Source: CAZBRS01 sp964494475 (GTDB taxonomy: Bacteria > Myxococcota_A > UBA9042 > CAZBRS01). From it: 64,000 nucleotides of DNA. Positions 34,271 through 42,500 of this stretch are shown here, piece after piece. Numbering within the stretch: the first letter of the stretch is position 1; the number at the start of each line of letters is the position of its first letter. The translations under genes were made by a program, and so were the position numbers. The stretch covers positions 28,936-92,935 of the forward strand of contig CAZBRS010000017.1 in assembly GCA_964494475.1 (NCBI GenBank), given 5' to 3'. The notes beneath the pieces are model-generated. The model worked only from the letters and a program-made list of their open reading frames with translations. It was not told the origin of the DNA and ran no database searches.

Positions 34271-34310
34271 ACGTGAGGGGAGTGTTAGCGTCCGGTGATA
34301 GTTCGGTGAA
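34271..34310 (-). promoter_or_regulatory. Pho-box-like array upstream of the 85-residue protein
   Basis: On the minus strand the heptamers are TTCACCG (34310-34304), ATCACCG (34299-34293), CTAACAC (34288-34282) and CTCACGT (34277-34271), all at an 11-base period. The array ends 42 bases before the GTG start, as at pstS. This is one of the best matches in the window. Confidence 0.68.
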
Positions 34311-34344
34311 AGGCTCGCGCGCGCTGGTCACGCCGCGAATACCT

Positions 34345-34375
34345 GGGAGTCCGGTCCACTACGCACCGGGCTCCC
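34345..34375 (-). terminator. Strong hairpin just after the polyphosphate operon
   Basis: GGGAGTCCGGT (34345-34355) pairs with ACCGGGCTCCC (34365-34375) over 11 positions with one G-U pair and a 9-base loop. It lies 2 bases beyond the stop of the PPK2/PAP gene. No T-run is present. Confidence 0.6.
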
Positions 34376-34377
34376 TG

Positions 34378-35883
34378 TCAGCTGAGCTGCACCTGCCGCC
34401 GGCCCTTCGGGCTGTTCTTCACGGCCTTGCGCAGCGCGTCGCGCAGCGTCTCGAGCACCTGCAGCCGCGCCGACAGCTTGTCTTCGGCGGCCACGAGCGT
34501 CCAGGGGGCGTACGACGTGCTGGTGCGCCCCAGCATCTCGTCGGCGCACTTGAGGTAGGCGTTCCACTTTTCGCGATTGCGCCAGTCGTCGGGCGTGAGC
34601 TTGTAGCGCTTGAAGGGGATGGTCTCGCGCTCGTGGAAGCGTCGCAGCTGCTCGTCGGGGCTGAGGTGCAGCCAGTACTTGACCAGCACGACCCCCGCCG
34701 CCGCGAGCTGCGCCTCGAAGTCGTTGATCTCTCCGTAGGCGCGCTGCCAGTCCTCGGGCCAGCAGTAGCCCTCGACCCGCTCGACCAGCACGCGCCCGTA
34801 CCACGAGCGATCGAAGATGGTGATGGAGCCCTCGGTGGGCAGGTGCCGCCAGAAGCGCCACAGGTAGGGCTGCGCCTTCTCCTCGTCGGTGGGCGACGAG
34901 ATCGAGACCACGCGCGTGTTGCGGGCGTCGAGCCCCTGGGTGAGGCGGCGGATGCAGCCCCCCTTGCCCGCGGCGTCCCAGCCCTCGAACACCGCGACGG
35001 CGCTCACCCCCCGCTCGAACGCGTCCCAGCCCCAGCAGTGGATCTCGCCCTGCAGCTTCACGAGCTGCCGCGTGTAGTCGACCTTCTCGAGGCGGCGGGT
35101 GAGGTCGAGCTTGTCGAGCACCGTGAGCGGCTTCTTGTCGGGGATGGGCATGGGCGCGGGCGGCTCGCGCGAGGGGGCGTCGAGGCGCGTGCCCACGACC
35201 TCGAGGAGCGTCGAGAGTACGGTCACCTCCTCGTAGCGCCGGTCGGCCGCCTCGATCACGTGCCAGGGCGCCTCGCCCGTGCTGGTGGCGCGCAGGGTCT
35301 CCTCGGCGACCTTCACGAAGTCGTCGTAGCGCTCGGCCCACTCGGTGACCCCGCGTCCGTGCGCGGCAGCGCCGAAGCCCGAGTCGGCCAGCTTCTTCTG
35401 GCGGCGCTTCAGCGCCGGCTTCGAGAGGTGCACCCAGAATTTGACGAGCAGCACGCCCTCGGCGGCCAGGTGGCGCTCGAACGTGGTGATGCGCTCCAGC
35501 TCGCGCGCGAACTCGGCGCGCTTCATGCGACCCAGCGCGAACTCGTGCACCGCCTTCGAGTACCAGGAGCCGAAGAAGACGCCCAGCTTGCCCTTGGGGG
35601 GCAGGTGCATCCAGAAGCGGTAGAACGGCGGCCGTCCGCGGCTCTCGTCGTCGAGCCCGAACGCGTTGACCTCGACGCCGCGCGGGTCGAGCCAGGTGCT
35701 GAGCAGGTTGACGAGCTCGCTCTTGCCCGCGCCCTCGGCGCCGGCCACGACGACCACGACCGTCAGGCTGCCCTTGTCGCGCAGCCGGAGCTGCATGTCG
35801 AGCAGGGCAGGGCGCAGGCGCTCCACCTCGGCGGCGTGCTCCTCCTTCGTGAGGCGGTTCCCGAGCTCGGCCATTTCGAGCAC
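34378..35883 (-). CDS. pap: Two-domain PPK2-family polyphosphate:AMP phosphotransferase
   Basis: The 501-residue protein is a fused double PPK2 domain, the architecture of polyphosphate:AMP phosphotransferase (class II PPK2), which makes ADP from AMP using polyphosphate. The first P-loop is GAEGAGKS (residues 48-55) and the second is EGWDAAGKGG (300-309). The second half keeps the PPK2 signature FDRSWYGRVLVERVEG and WRFWRHLP. The first half has the changed FFGSWYSKAV, as expected for the non-catalytic domain. The start is GTG 35883 with AGGAGG at a 5-base spacing, overlapping the preceding stop region. It is the last gene of the six-gene operon. Confidence 0.9.
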   Translation of the reverse strand: MLEMAELGNRLTKEEHAAEVERLRPALLDMQLRLRDKGSLTVVVVVAGAEGAGKSELVNLLSTWLDPRGVEVNAFGLDDESRGRPPFYRFWMHLPPKGKLGVFFGSWYSKAVHEFALGRMKRAEFARELERITTFERHLAAEGVLLVKFWVHLSKPALKRRQKKLADSGFGAAAHGRGVTEWAERYDDFVKVAEETLRATSTGEAPWHVIEAADRRYEEVTVLSTLLEVVGTRLDAPSREPPAPMPIPDKKPLTVLDKLDLTRRLEKVDYTRQLVKLQGEIHCWGWDAFERGVSAVAVFEGWDAAGKGGCIRRLTQGLDARNTRVVSISSPTDEEKAQPYLWRFWRHLPTEGSITIFDRSWYGRVLVERVEGYCWPEDWQRAYGEINDFEAQLAAAGVVLVKYWLHLSPDEQLRRFHERETIPFKRYKLTPDDWRNREKWNAYLKCADEMLGRTSTSYAPWTLVAAEDKLSARLQVLETLRDALRKAVKNSPKGRRQVQLS

Positions 35884-35892
35884 GTCGGCCTC

Positions 35893-36594
35893 CTATCCTT
35901 CCTGATCGGGCGCCAGGAGCTTCTTCATGCGCGCGCGCAGGTCCTTCTGGATGACCTCGACCGACCGATCGGCGTCGAGGCGGGCGAAGCCATGGCGCTC
36001 GGTCATGTCCTTGAAGACGCGCGCCATGCGCTCCTGGTAGAGCGTGAAGCACTCGAACCAGTCGCGCGAGAGCCCCAGATCCATGCCGGACTCCCAGTAC
36101 TCCAACTGACCGTGCAGCTTGAGTGTACGATAGGAGAGCGTCTTCTGCGACACCTTCAGGTAGAAGACCGCGTCGGGCACGAGCGCCCGGGAGTAGAGCG
36201 ACTCGACCCAGTGGGGCTCGGCGCCGCGCACCAGGTCGCGCGCCATCAGCGTGAACACGTAGCGATCGGACAGCACGATGCACCCCGAGTGCAGGGCCGG
36301 CACGATCACGTTCTCGAGTTGGTCGTAGAAGTCCGTGGCGTAGAAGAGCGACAGCGTTCGGGGGCTGAGGGTGTTGCCGGCCTTGGCTTGCTCGAGCTCG
36401 TGCCCCACCAGCATGGAGCGCTTCAGCCCCACGGGAGTGACGGCGTAGCCCTGCTGCTCGAGCGCCTCGGTGAGCAGGCGGATGTGCGTGGAGCGCCCGG
36501 CGCCGTCCTGGCCCTCGAGCACCACGAGCTTGCCGGGCAGGCGATCCAGGTCGAGACCGGGCGGCGCGGCGTGGAAGCACTGCTTCGGGCTCAT
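35893..36594 (-). CDS. Thymidylate-kinase-like protein with P-loop Lys replaced by Arg
   Basis: The 233-residue protein aligns with dTMP kinases: P-loop region GQDGAGRST at 28-36, then SDRYVFTLMARD (DRY motif) and a C-terminal helical region. The invariant Walker A lysine is Arg at position 34, encoded CGC, which in most P-loop kinases abolishes or greatly reduces catalysis. It overlaps the canonical paralogue upstream by ATGA. Both share EAGMDLGLS/ESGMDLGLSRD and RV/RMARVFKDM segments, so they are related copies. It may be a regulatory subunit or bind a different phosphate donor. Since PPK2 enzymes are structurally close to thymidylate kinase, a polyphosphate-related role is an attractive inference. 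Confidence 0.78.
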   Translation of the reverse strand: MSPKQCFHAAPPGLDLDRLPGKLVVLEGQDGAGRSTHIRLLTEALEQQGYAVTPVGLKRSMLVGHELEQAKAGNTLSPRTLSLFYATDFYDQLENVIVPALHSGCIVLSDRYVFTLMARDLVRGAEPHWVESLYSRALVPDAVFYLKVSQKTLSYRTLKLHGQLEYWESGMDLGLSRDWFECFTLYQERMARVFKDMTERHGFARLDADRSVEVIQKDLRARMKKLLAPDQEG

Positions 36595-37271
36595 CGGGTC
36601 CCCCTCTCGCGGAACGCGGCCAGATCGAGCCGCTCGGCGACGATCGCGCGGATGCCCTCCTGCTGCTCGTGGATCTCGCGCGTGGCGTCGAGCAGGGTGA
36701 AGGCGAACTCGTTGGCCATCTGCAGGTACTGCTCGAGCACGCGGCCCTGGTAGAGGCGGAAGCTCTCGTGCGGATCCTGGGACAGGCCGAGATCCATGCC
36801 CGCCTCGAAGTACGACTGCTGCGGGTGCCGGTCCATGGTGCGGTCGAGCGCCAGGTGCAGCGGCAGGTCGAGGAAGAAGGTGAGGTCGGGGGCGTGCGCG
36901 AAGCCATAGAGCTCGCGCAGCCAGTCGGGGTTGCAGCCTCGCACGCGGTCGCGGGCGAACGACGTGAAGGTGTAGCGATCGCAGAGCACCAGGAAGCCGG
37001 CCTTCAGCATGGGGAGGATCTGGCGCTCGTAGCGGTCGGCGAAGTCGGTGGCGTGCACCAGGCTGAACGTGGTGGGCGTGAAGAGTTGCTGCTTCTTGCC
37101 CCGGCGCGTCGCGCCCTTCACCAGGTCGCTGGACGCCCACTCGCTGAAGAACACGCGGCACCCCTGGCCCGTCAGCCAGCGCTCGAGCAGGTGGATTTGG
37201 GTGGACTTGCCCGAGCCGTCGAGGCCCTCGAAGGCGATGAGTCTCCCCGGATACTGCGATTGCGGCTTCAT
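36591..37271 (-). CDS. Thymidylate-kinase-like P-loop kinase
   Basis: The 226-residue protein has an intact P-loop FEGLDGSGKSTQ (14-25), CDRYTFTSFARDRV (DRY/H motif) and a lid-region-like segment, as in dTMP kinase (usual length about 205-215). Its stop and the next start overlap as ATGA, and its own ATG overlaps the pyruvate-kinase stop. The CN..WL.EL segment and the FEAGMDLGLSQD stretch are not part of normal Tmk. Because it sits in a polyphosphate operon as a tandem pair, it need not be the housekeeping Tmk. Substrate not determinable. Confidence 0.78.
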   Translation of the reverse strand: MKPQSQYPGRLIAFEGLDGSGKSTQIHLLERWLTGQGCRVFFSEWASSDLVKGATRRGKKQQLFTPTTFSLVHATDFADRYERQILPMLKAGFLVLCDRYTFTSFARDRVRGCNPDWLRELYGFAHAPDLTFFLDLPLHLALDRTMDRHPQQSYFEAGMDLGLSQDPHESFRLYQGRVLEQYLQMANEFAFTLLDATREIHEQQEGIRAIVAERLDLAAFRERGTR

Positions 37272-39154
37272 GGTACCTCCTCCAGTCCGACGAACAGCGG
37301 CCTCCGGTGCTCCTGTTGCCCCTCGACGCGCGCCAGGATGTCGTCGAGCACGCGCACCGACTCTTGCACGAACGGGCCCTTGTTGAGCATGACACATTCC
37401 GCGCGCACGCTGGCGGCCGCGTCGGTGATCTCGGCGCGCGACGGCAGGCCCTGCTTCGTCAGGTTCTCGAGCACCTGCGTGGCCCAGATCACGGGAACCT
37501 GCGCGGCCTCGCAGACCCACAGGATCTCTTCCTGGGCCTCGGCCAGCCGCTCGAAGCCGCACTCGACGGCCAGGTCGCCGCGCGCGATCATCACGCCGAT
37601 CGGGTGGCTGCGCATGGCGGTCAGCAGCACGGCCGGCAGGCGCTCGAGGGCCTGGCGGGTCTCGATCTTGAGCACGATGCCGAGGGAGCCGCCGCCCAGG
37701 GAGCGCAGCGCGTCGCGCAGCTCGAGCACGTCGTCGGGGCCGCGCAGGAACGAGAGCGCCACCATGTCGGCCTGGGCCGCCACGAAGCGAAGGTCGTCGC
37801 GGTCGGCCGGGGTGAGCCCCTTGATGCTCAGTTGGCTGTCGGGCAGGTTGATGCCCTTGTCGGCGGCCAGCTTGGAGCCGGTCGGTCCGGCCCGCACGAT
37901 CTCGAGCCGGGCCTCGGTCGGGCCGGCCTCGCGCACGACCGCGCCGATCTTGCCGTCGTCGAGCCACACGCGCTCGCCGGCCTTCAGGTCGGCCAGCACC
38001 TCGGGCAGGGTGCACGAGATGCGGGCCGGCTCGAGCACGGCGCCCCCGGCGTCGCGCACGGCGGGTCGACCGGGCGTGGGCTCGGCCGACAGGAGCAGCG
38101 TGTCGCCGTAGTGCAGCGTGAGGGGCGCCTGGACCGCGGGCAGCTCGCCGAGCGCCGTGGCCTGGCCGGGCGTTTCGCTCCCGGCCGGTTCGTGCTCGAG
38201 GATGAGGCCGGGCTCCAGGTAGGTGGTGCGGGTCACCTCGACGCGCACGCCCAAGGGCTCGCGAGCGACGACCTTCAGCTGGCGGACCTTGTCGCGCACG
38301 TCGTCGAGCCCGACGGTGTCGCCGATCTGCAGCCGCAGGAGCCAGGCCCTCGAGACGGGCAGGCAGGGCGTGCCCGGCTCCGAGGGGAGCGGCGCGTCGT
38401 CGGGGACGAGCCAGGCGGTGGCGGGCGCCAGCACCTGCCCCAGCGCGTCGCGGCGGGGACGCAGCTTGAGCACGCGCGGGCCGGCCTCGAGCGCCCCGGT
38501 GCGCAGCTTGGGGCCGCCCAGGTCCATGAGCACCCGGCACGGGCGGGCCAGCTCGCGCGAGGCCCGGCGCACGTTGCCGATGAGCCTGGCCCAGACAAGC
38601 GGGTCGTCGTGCGCGCAGTTGACGCGCGCGCAGTCCATGCCGGCCTGCAGGAGCCCGAGCACCATCGGATAGTCGTCGGCCGCCTCGCCCGGCAGGGTGA
38701 CCAGGATGCGCACCGAGCGCGCCGCCCGGCGGGCGCCGAGCAGGGCCTCGGTGTGCAGGTCGAGCACGGCCTGGCCCTCGCGGAACCGCAGGGCGCGGCC
38801 GAGGGGGGAGGCCGGGCGGGCGCCCGCGCCCGTAGCGCGCTGGAGCAGCCGCAGCACCGAGTGCACGCTCGCCATGACGTGCGATTCGCTGCGGCCGAGG
38901 GACGACAACCCGATCTCGGCCAGCCGCTCGCGCAGGTGACTGAGGTCGAGCGAGCGCAGCGCCAGGTAATGCACGAGGTTGCGGGCGCTGGCCTCGTAGG
39001 CGGGGTGAACCTCGCTGATGGCCAGCCCGTGAGCCTGCTCGAAGCGCTCGATGCGCTCCTTCAGCGCCTCGACGTCGTGCAGCAGCGTCGTCAGGCAGCC
39101 GGGATCGGCGTCGACGGCGCCCAGGTGGGCTCGATCGTGCTCGCGGGCCTTCAT
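37268..39154 (-). CDS. Atypical pyruvate kinase-like protein
   Basis: The 628-residue protein has a pyruvate-kinase core with MDLGGPKLRTG, DDGKIGA, ALSFLRGPDDV, VLKIETRQALERLP, GVMIARGDLAVECGF and the ATQVLENL..QGLPSRAEITDAA signature. A roughly 170-residue helical N-terminal extension precedes the core, the B domain is enlarged, and the chain stops soon after the A domain. The C-terminal allosteric domain of ordinary pyruvate kinase is therefore missing. It is coupled by ATGA overlaps on both sides. It may make ATP from PEP for the kinases of this operon, or act on another phosphodonor. Core family is secure; activity is inferred. Confidence 0.8.
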   Translation of the reverse strand: MKAREHDRAHLGAVDADPGCLTTLLHDVEALKERIERFEQAHGLAISEVHPAYEASARNLVHYLALRSLDLSHLRERLAEIGLSSLGRSESHVMASVHSVLRLLQRATGAGARPASPLGRALRFREGQAVLDLHTEALLGARRAARSVRILVTLPGEAADDYPMVLGLLQAGMDCARVNCAHDDPLVWARLIGNVRRASRELARPCRVLMDLGGPKLRTGALEAGPRVLKLRPRRDALGQVLAPATAWLVPDDAPLPSEPGTPCLPVSRAWLLRLQIGDTVGLDDVRDKVRQLKVVAREPLGVRVEVTRTTYLEPGLILEHEPAGSETPGQATALGELPAVQAPLTLHYGDTLLLSAEPTPGRPAVRDAGGAVLEPARISCTLPEVLADLKAGERVWLDDGKIGAVVREAGPTEARLEIVRAGPTGSKLAADKGINLPDSQLSIKGLTPADRDDLRFVAAQADMVALSFLRGPDDVLELRDALRSLGGGSLGIVLKIETRQALERLPAVLLTAMRSHPIGVMIARGDLAVECGFERLAEAQEEILWVCEAAQVPVIWATQVLENLTKQGLPSRAEITDAAASVRAECVMLNKGPFVQESVRVLDDILARVEGQQEHRRPLFVGLEEVP

Positions 39155-40779
39155 GGGCGTCCCGAGGCCTCGTCGGGCGGAGCCAGCCGCACGAGGCGGG
39201 CGCAGGCGCGCCAGGCGAGCTCGTCGATCGAGAGGGCCAGCAGCCCGGCCTTGGGGAGCTCGAGGGACAGGGAGCGCCGGCCCGAGACGAGCATCGAGGC
39301 GAGCTGGCCGAGGCCGGGCTCGTGTCCGACCAGGACCAGCGCTCCGGCGGGGCGCGGCCCGGCCAGCAGGGCGGTCACCACGTCGCGCGGCTCGGCGTCG
39401 GCGGCCAGCGGCGCGAACGGCGTGACCCGGTCTTCGAGGCCCAGCGCGCGAGCGGCGAGCCGGGCGGTGTCGAGGCTGCGCAGGGCGGGGCTCGTGAGCA
39501 CGCGCTCGATCGTCAGCCCCCACGTGGCCAGCAGCTTGCCGACCCGGCGCGCCTGGCGCTCACCGTGCCGCGTCAGCGGTCGCTCCTGGTCGGGGCGCTC
39601 CCCCCAGGTCTCGCGCTCCACGGCCGTGGCGTGCCGCAGCAGCACGAGCGTCCAGGGACCCCGCGCCGGTTCGGGGCTCGGCCGCGGGTCGAGCCGTTTC
39701 GTCACGGGCAGGCGCCGGGCCAGCTGGCGCGCGGCCTTCACGAGCCGGCCCTTCGCCGCCTCGACCAGGGGCGCGCAGGGCTCCTGGAGGTCGGGCGACT
39801 CCAGGGCGAACAGCTCGAACGCCCGGACGAGCAGGTCGAGGTCGTGCCAGTCTCCGAGGATCGTCTGGTGCTCGCGGAACGCGTCGAGGATCGCCGGCGC
39901 CCGCTCGGCATGGAAGGGAGCTGCCAGCTCGACGGCGTACCGCGCGCCCTTCAGCTCGAGGCGGAAGGCGTGCAGGGTCTCGGCGTGCTGCGGGTCGACG
40001 GCCAGGCGGGCGGTCTCGAGGCGGTCGAAGGCCTTGTCCAGGCGCTTCTCGACGAACCGCTGCAGCCTGGCGTCATCGGCCTCGTGCTTGGCGGTCGCGA
40101 CCAGCTCGCGGAGCCCCTCGACGATGGGGGCCGCGGACTTCTTGCCGAGCTCGCGGAGCGTCTGCTCCCGAAGCGTCTCTTCGCGCGCGGCCAGTTGCTC
40201 GTCGAGGAGCGCCGTGGCCTCGGGGAAGGACGGCCGCCACGCGCCGAGCAGCAGCCGCCAGGCCTGAACGTCGCGCAGCGACCCCGTGGCCTCGAAGCGG
40301 ACCTTCAGCCGGCGACGCGCCTTGTCGGTGCCCTTGGTCGACAGGACCCTGCCCGCCACGTCGAGGCTGGTCAGCAGGCGCCGAGAGGCCACCCGGAAGG
40401 CGTGGACGGTCTCCTCGTCGGGGTCCTCGAGCACGGCCTCCGACAGCTTGTCGTACGTGCGCAGCGCCTCCTTCAGCGCGCGATGGAGCTCGCCGCCCTT
40501 GCGCTTGGGGCGCTTGGGCTCGGTCGAGGTCGGGGCCGACGCGTCGTCCGGCTCCGGACTCGCCTCGGGCTCGGGGGTTGCCTCGGGCTCGGGGGTCGCC
40601 TCGGGCTCCGGGCTCGGCTCGGGCTCCGGGGTCGCCTCGGGCTCCGGGGTCGCCTCGGGCTCCGGGGTCGCCTCGGGCTCGGTCAGCGGCTCGGCCGGGA
40701 CCGGGCTGGTCACCTCAGCCGCCAAGTCTTCGGGGAGCGGGGTCGTCGTCGTTCGTGGGGTCGTTCGTCGAGGGCTCAT
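39151..40779 (-). CDS. CHAD domain fused to SixA-type histidine phosphatase
   Basis: The 542-residue protein has an acidic/proline N-terminal linker of hexapeptide repeats (about residues 34-78). A CHAD domain follows (about 95-365), with its two HxxR-type helices VHAFRVASRRLL (125-136) and LHAFRLELKGARY (269-281). Next is a SixA-like phosphatase (about 377-535) with the RHA catalytic triplet at 382-384 and a VGHEPGLGQLA second-His motif. CHAD domains bind polyphosphate through conserved basic residues. SixA proteins dephosphorylate phosphohistidine, and their histidine-phosphatase relatives act on small phosphates. The fusion suggests a polyphosphate-recruited phosphatase. The start overlaps the Ppx gene by 65 bases and has a GGTGGTGATC site. 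Confidence 0.88.
   Translation of the reverse strand: MSPRRTTPRTTTTPLPEDLAAEVTSPVPAEPLTEPEATPEPEATPEPEATPEPEPSPEPEATPEPEATPEPEASPEPDDASAPTSTEPKRPKRKGGELHRALKEALRTYDKLSEAVLEDPDEETVHAFRVASRRLLTSLDVAGRVLSTKGTDKARRRLKVRFEATGSLRDVQAWRLLLGAWRPSFPEATALLDEQLAAREETLREQTLRELGKKSAAPIVEGLRELVATAKHEADDARLQRFVEKRLDKAFDRLETARLAVDPQHAETLHAFRLELKGARYAVELAAPFHAERAPAILDAFREHQTILGDWHDLDLLVRAFELFALESPDLQEPCAPLVEAAKGRLVKAARQLARRLPVTKRLDPRPSPEPARGPWTLVLLRHATAVERETWGERPDQERPLTRHGERQARRVGKLLATWGLTIERVLTSPALRSLDTARLAARALGLEDRVTPFAPLAADAEPRDVVTALLAGPRPAGALVLVGHEPGLGQLASMLVSGRRSLSLELPKAGLLALSIDELAWRACARLVRLAPPDEASGRP
40562..40687 (-). repeat. Seven 18-bp tandem units in the CHAD gene
   Basis: Unit consensus GCCTCGGGCTCCGGGGTC on the plus strand; it encodes EATPEP-like hexapeptides on the minus strand. 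Units start at 40562, 40580, 40598, 40616, 40634, 40652 and 40670, the last partly diverged. Two neighbouring units are identical, so copy number is probably variable. It forms the acidic linker in front of the CHAD domain. Confidence 0.85.
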
Positions 40780-42283
40780 CGATCACCACCTTGGTTCGGT
40801 ACACGTCTTCGAAGAGCGTGGCGTGCTTCGCCACCGCCCAGCGTTCCAGGAACAGGTCGGCGCACGAGCGCAGCGAAAGGCGGAGCGCTCCGCCGGCCAG
40901 CCGCATGTCGAGGCCCTCGACGCGCCCCTCGTGCTCGGCGTCGAGGCCGTTGGCCAGGCCGAGCAGCGCCGACAGGCGGCGCACCCGCTCGCGGTCGGCC
41001 TCGGAGAGGCTCGTGTAGGCCTCGTGCCGGAAGCGCGGCAGCGTCTTGCGGTGGTAGCGGGCCACCACGGCCACCAGCCGCTTCTGCGCCGGGGTGAGCC
41101 CCGGCAGCGGCGAGGCCTCGATCAGGTAGTGCGAGTGCTTGTGGTGGTCGACCTGGCACACGAACGTGCCGATGTCGTGCAGCAACGCCGCCGTCTGCAG
41201 GACCAGCCGGTCTTCGGGGCCCAACCCGTGCAGGGGACGGGTGGCGTCGAACACCTGCACCGCCAGGCGCGCCACGGCCTCGGCGTGCCGCTCGTCGTAG
41301 GCGTACTTCGCGCCCAGCCGCCGCGCCGCGCCGAGCACCTGGACCTCGGGCAGGCGCCGGGCCAGCCCCGCGGCCCGGCCGGCCAGCTCGAGCAGCACGC
41401 CGTCCTTCAAGCCCACCCGCGGGCACACGAGCCGGCGCAGGTCGAACAGCCCCATGAGCACGTGGTAGACCACCGCGGCGGGCAGGATCACGTCGGCCCG
41501 GTCGGGGCGCAGTCGCAGGCGCTGCACGCGCTCGTCGACGGACAGCGACGCGAGCTCGTCGATCAGGAGCGCCAGGTCGTCGCGCGCCAGGCCCTCGGAG
41601 GGCTCGCGTCCCAGCTCGCGGCGCGCCAGCTCGTGCAGCGCGTCGAGGTTGCCCCCGACGCCGAAGGCCACGTCGACGCGAGCGGCTCCGATCTCCTTGC
41701 GGATGACGGCGCCCAGGGGCTCGAGGAAGCCCCGCACGTAGCGCACGAGCGCCCGGGGCGTCGGCGCTCGCTCGGTGAAGGCCTCGAGCAGGCGCACCGA
41801 GCCCGCTTCGTACGTGCCCGAGGTCTGGGTCACGCCGTCGACGGCCAGCGACAGCTCGACGCTGCCGCCGCCCAGGTCGATGAGCAGGCTGGTCTTCCCG
41901 CGCAGGTCGAAGCGCCCCGCGACGGCCTGGAGCACGAGGCGGGCCTCCTCGTCGCCGCCGATGACCTCGATCTCGAGGCCGGTCTCGGCCCTGACGCGGT
42001 CGATGACCTCGCGGCGGTTCGTCGCCTCGCGCAGCGCGCTGGTGGCGACCACGCGGACGTCCTGGATGGCCTCGGCGTCGAGGCGTGCCCGGAAGCGCTG
42101 CAGCGCGCGCACGAGGCGTGCGAGGGTCTCGGCGCCGAGGGCCCCGTCCCGAAAGACGTCGCGCCCCAGGCGCACGGCCTCGCGCAGGATCTCGGGCTCG
42201 CCCGGGCGTCCGTCGCTGCCGACCGCAGCGATGGCCAGCCTCAGCGCGTTCGAGCCGATGTCGATGGCAGCGACGGAGGTCAT
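40715..42283 (-). CDS. ppx: Exopolyphosphatase / pppGpp phosphohydrolase (Ppx/GppA)
   Basis: The 522-residue protein has the actin-fold phosphate motifs AAIDIGSNALRLAI (residue 5 onward) and LLIDLGGGSVELS, plus the C-terminal HD-like domain with LLHDIGTFV and KHSHYLI. The family hydrolyses terminal phosphates from polyphosphate or converts pppGpp to ppGpp. It is the promoter-proximal gene of the six-gene operon and overlaps the CHAD gene by 65 bases. The ATG at 42283 has GGGAGG only 1 base upstream, an unusually tight spacing, so the start is a little uncertain. No Pho-like array was found upstream. Confidence 0.88.
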   Translation of the reverse strand: MTSVAAIDIGSNALRLAIAAVGSDGRPGEPEILREAVRLGRDVFRDGALGAETLARLVRALQRFRARLDAEAIQDVRVVATSALREATNRREVIDRVRAETGLEIEVIGGDEEARLVLQAVAGRFDLRGKTSLLIDLGGGSVELSLAVDGVTQTSGTYEAGSVRLLEAFTERAPTPRALVRYVRGFLEPLGAVIRKEIGAARVDVAFGVGGNLDALHELARRELGREPSEGLARDDLALLIDELASLSVDERVQRLRLRPDRADVILPAAVVYHVLMGLFDLRRLVCPRVGLKDGVLLELAGRAAGLARRLPEVQVLGAARRLGAKYAYDERHAEAVARLAVQVFDATRPLHGLGPEDRLVLQTAALLHDIGTFVCQVDHHKHSHYLIEASPLPGLTPAQKRLVAVVARYHRKTLPRFRHEAYTSLSEADRERVRRLSALLGLANGLDAEHEGRVEGLDMRLAGGALRLSLRSCADLFLERWAVAKHATLFEDVYRTKVVIDEPSTNDPTNDDDPAPRRLGG

Positions 42284-42333
42284 GCCTCCCAGCAGCGTGC
42301 TTCCAGGACTGATTAGTCTCGACGTGTCGGGTC

Positions 42334-42346
42334 TGCTTGACAAGCA
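42334..42346. promoter_or_regulatory. Short palindrome in the divergent ppx / DUF523 region
   Basis: TGCTTG and CAAGCA are separated by a single A, giving a perfect 13-base dyad. It lies 51 bases from the ppx start and 155 bases from the DUF523 gene start, and it includes a TTGACA-like hexamer reading rightward. It could be an operator controlling one or both genes. The rest of the 217-base gap is GC-rich with no other clear signal. Confidence 0.35.
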
Positions 42347-42500
42347 ACAACGCGGTGAACTCTCACGGGCCCGCCTCCCGGGGCCTGCCAGCGCCCGCGC
42401 TCCGCGGGTGGGGTGACGGCGCGCCGTTGGAAGGGCGGGCTTGCCAGACCGGCCTCGTCCCGGGCAACATGACGGCGAACTCGTCAGGTTCGGAGGTCCC

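Noticed and set aside
42353..42359. Single TTCACCG (minus strand) before the ppx operon
   Set aside because: No partner heptamers at 11-base steps, so Pho control of the polyphosphate operon is not supported.
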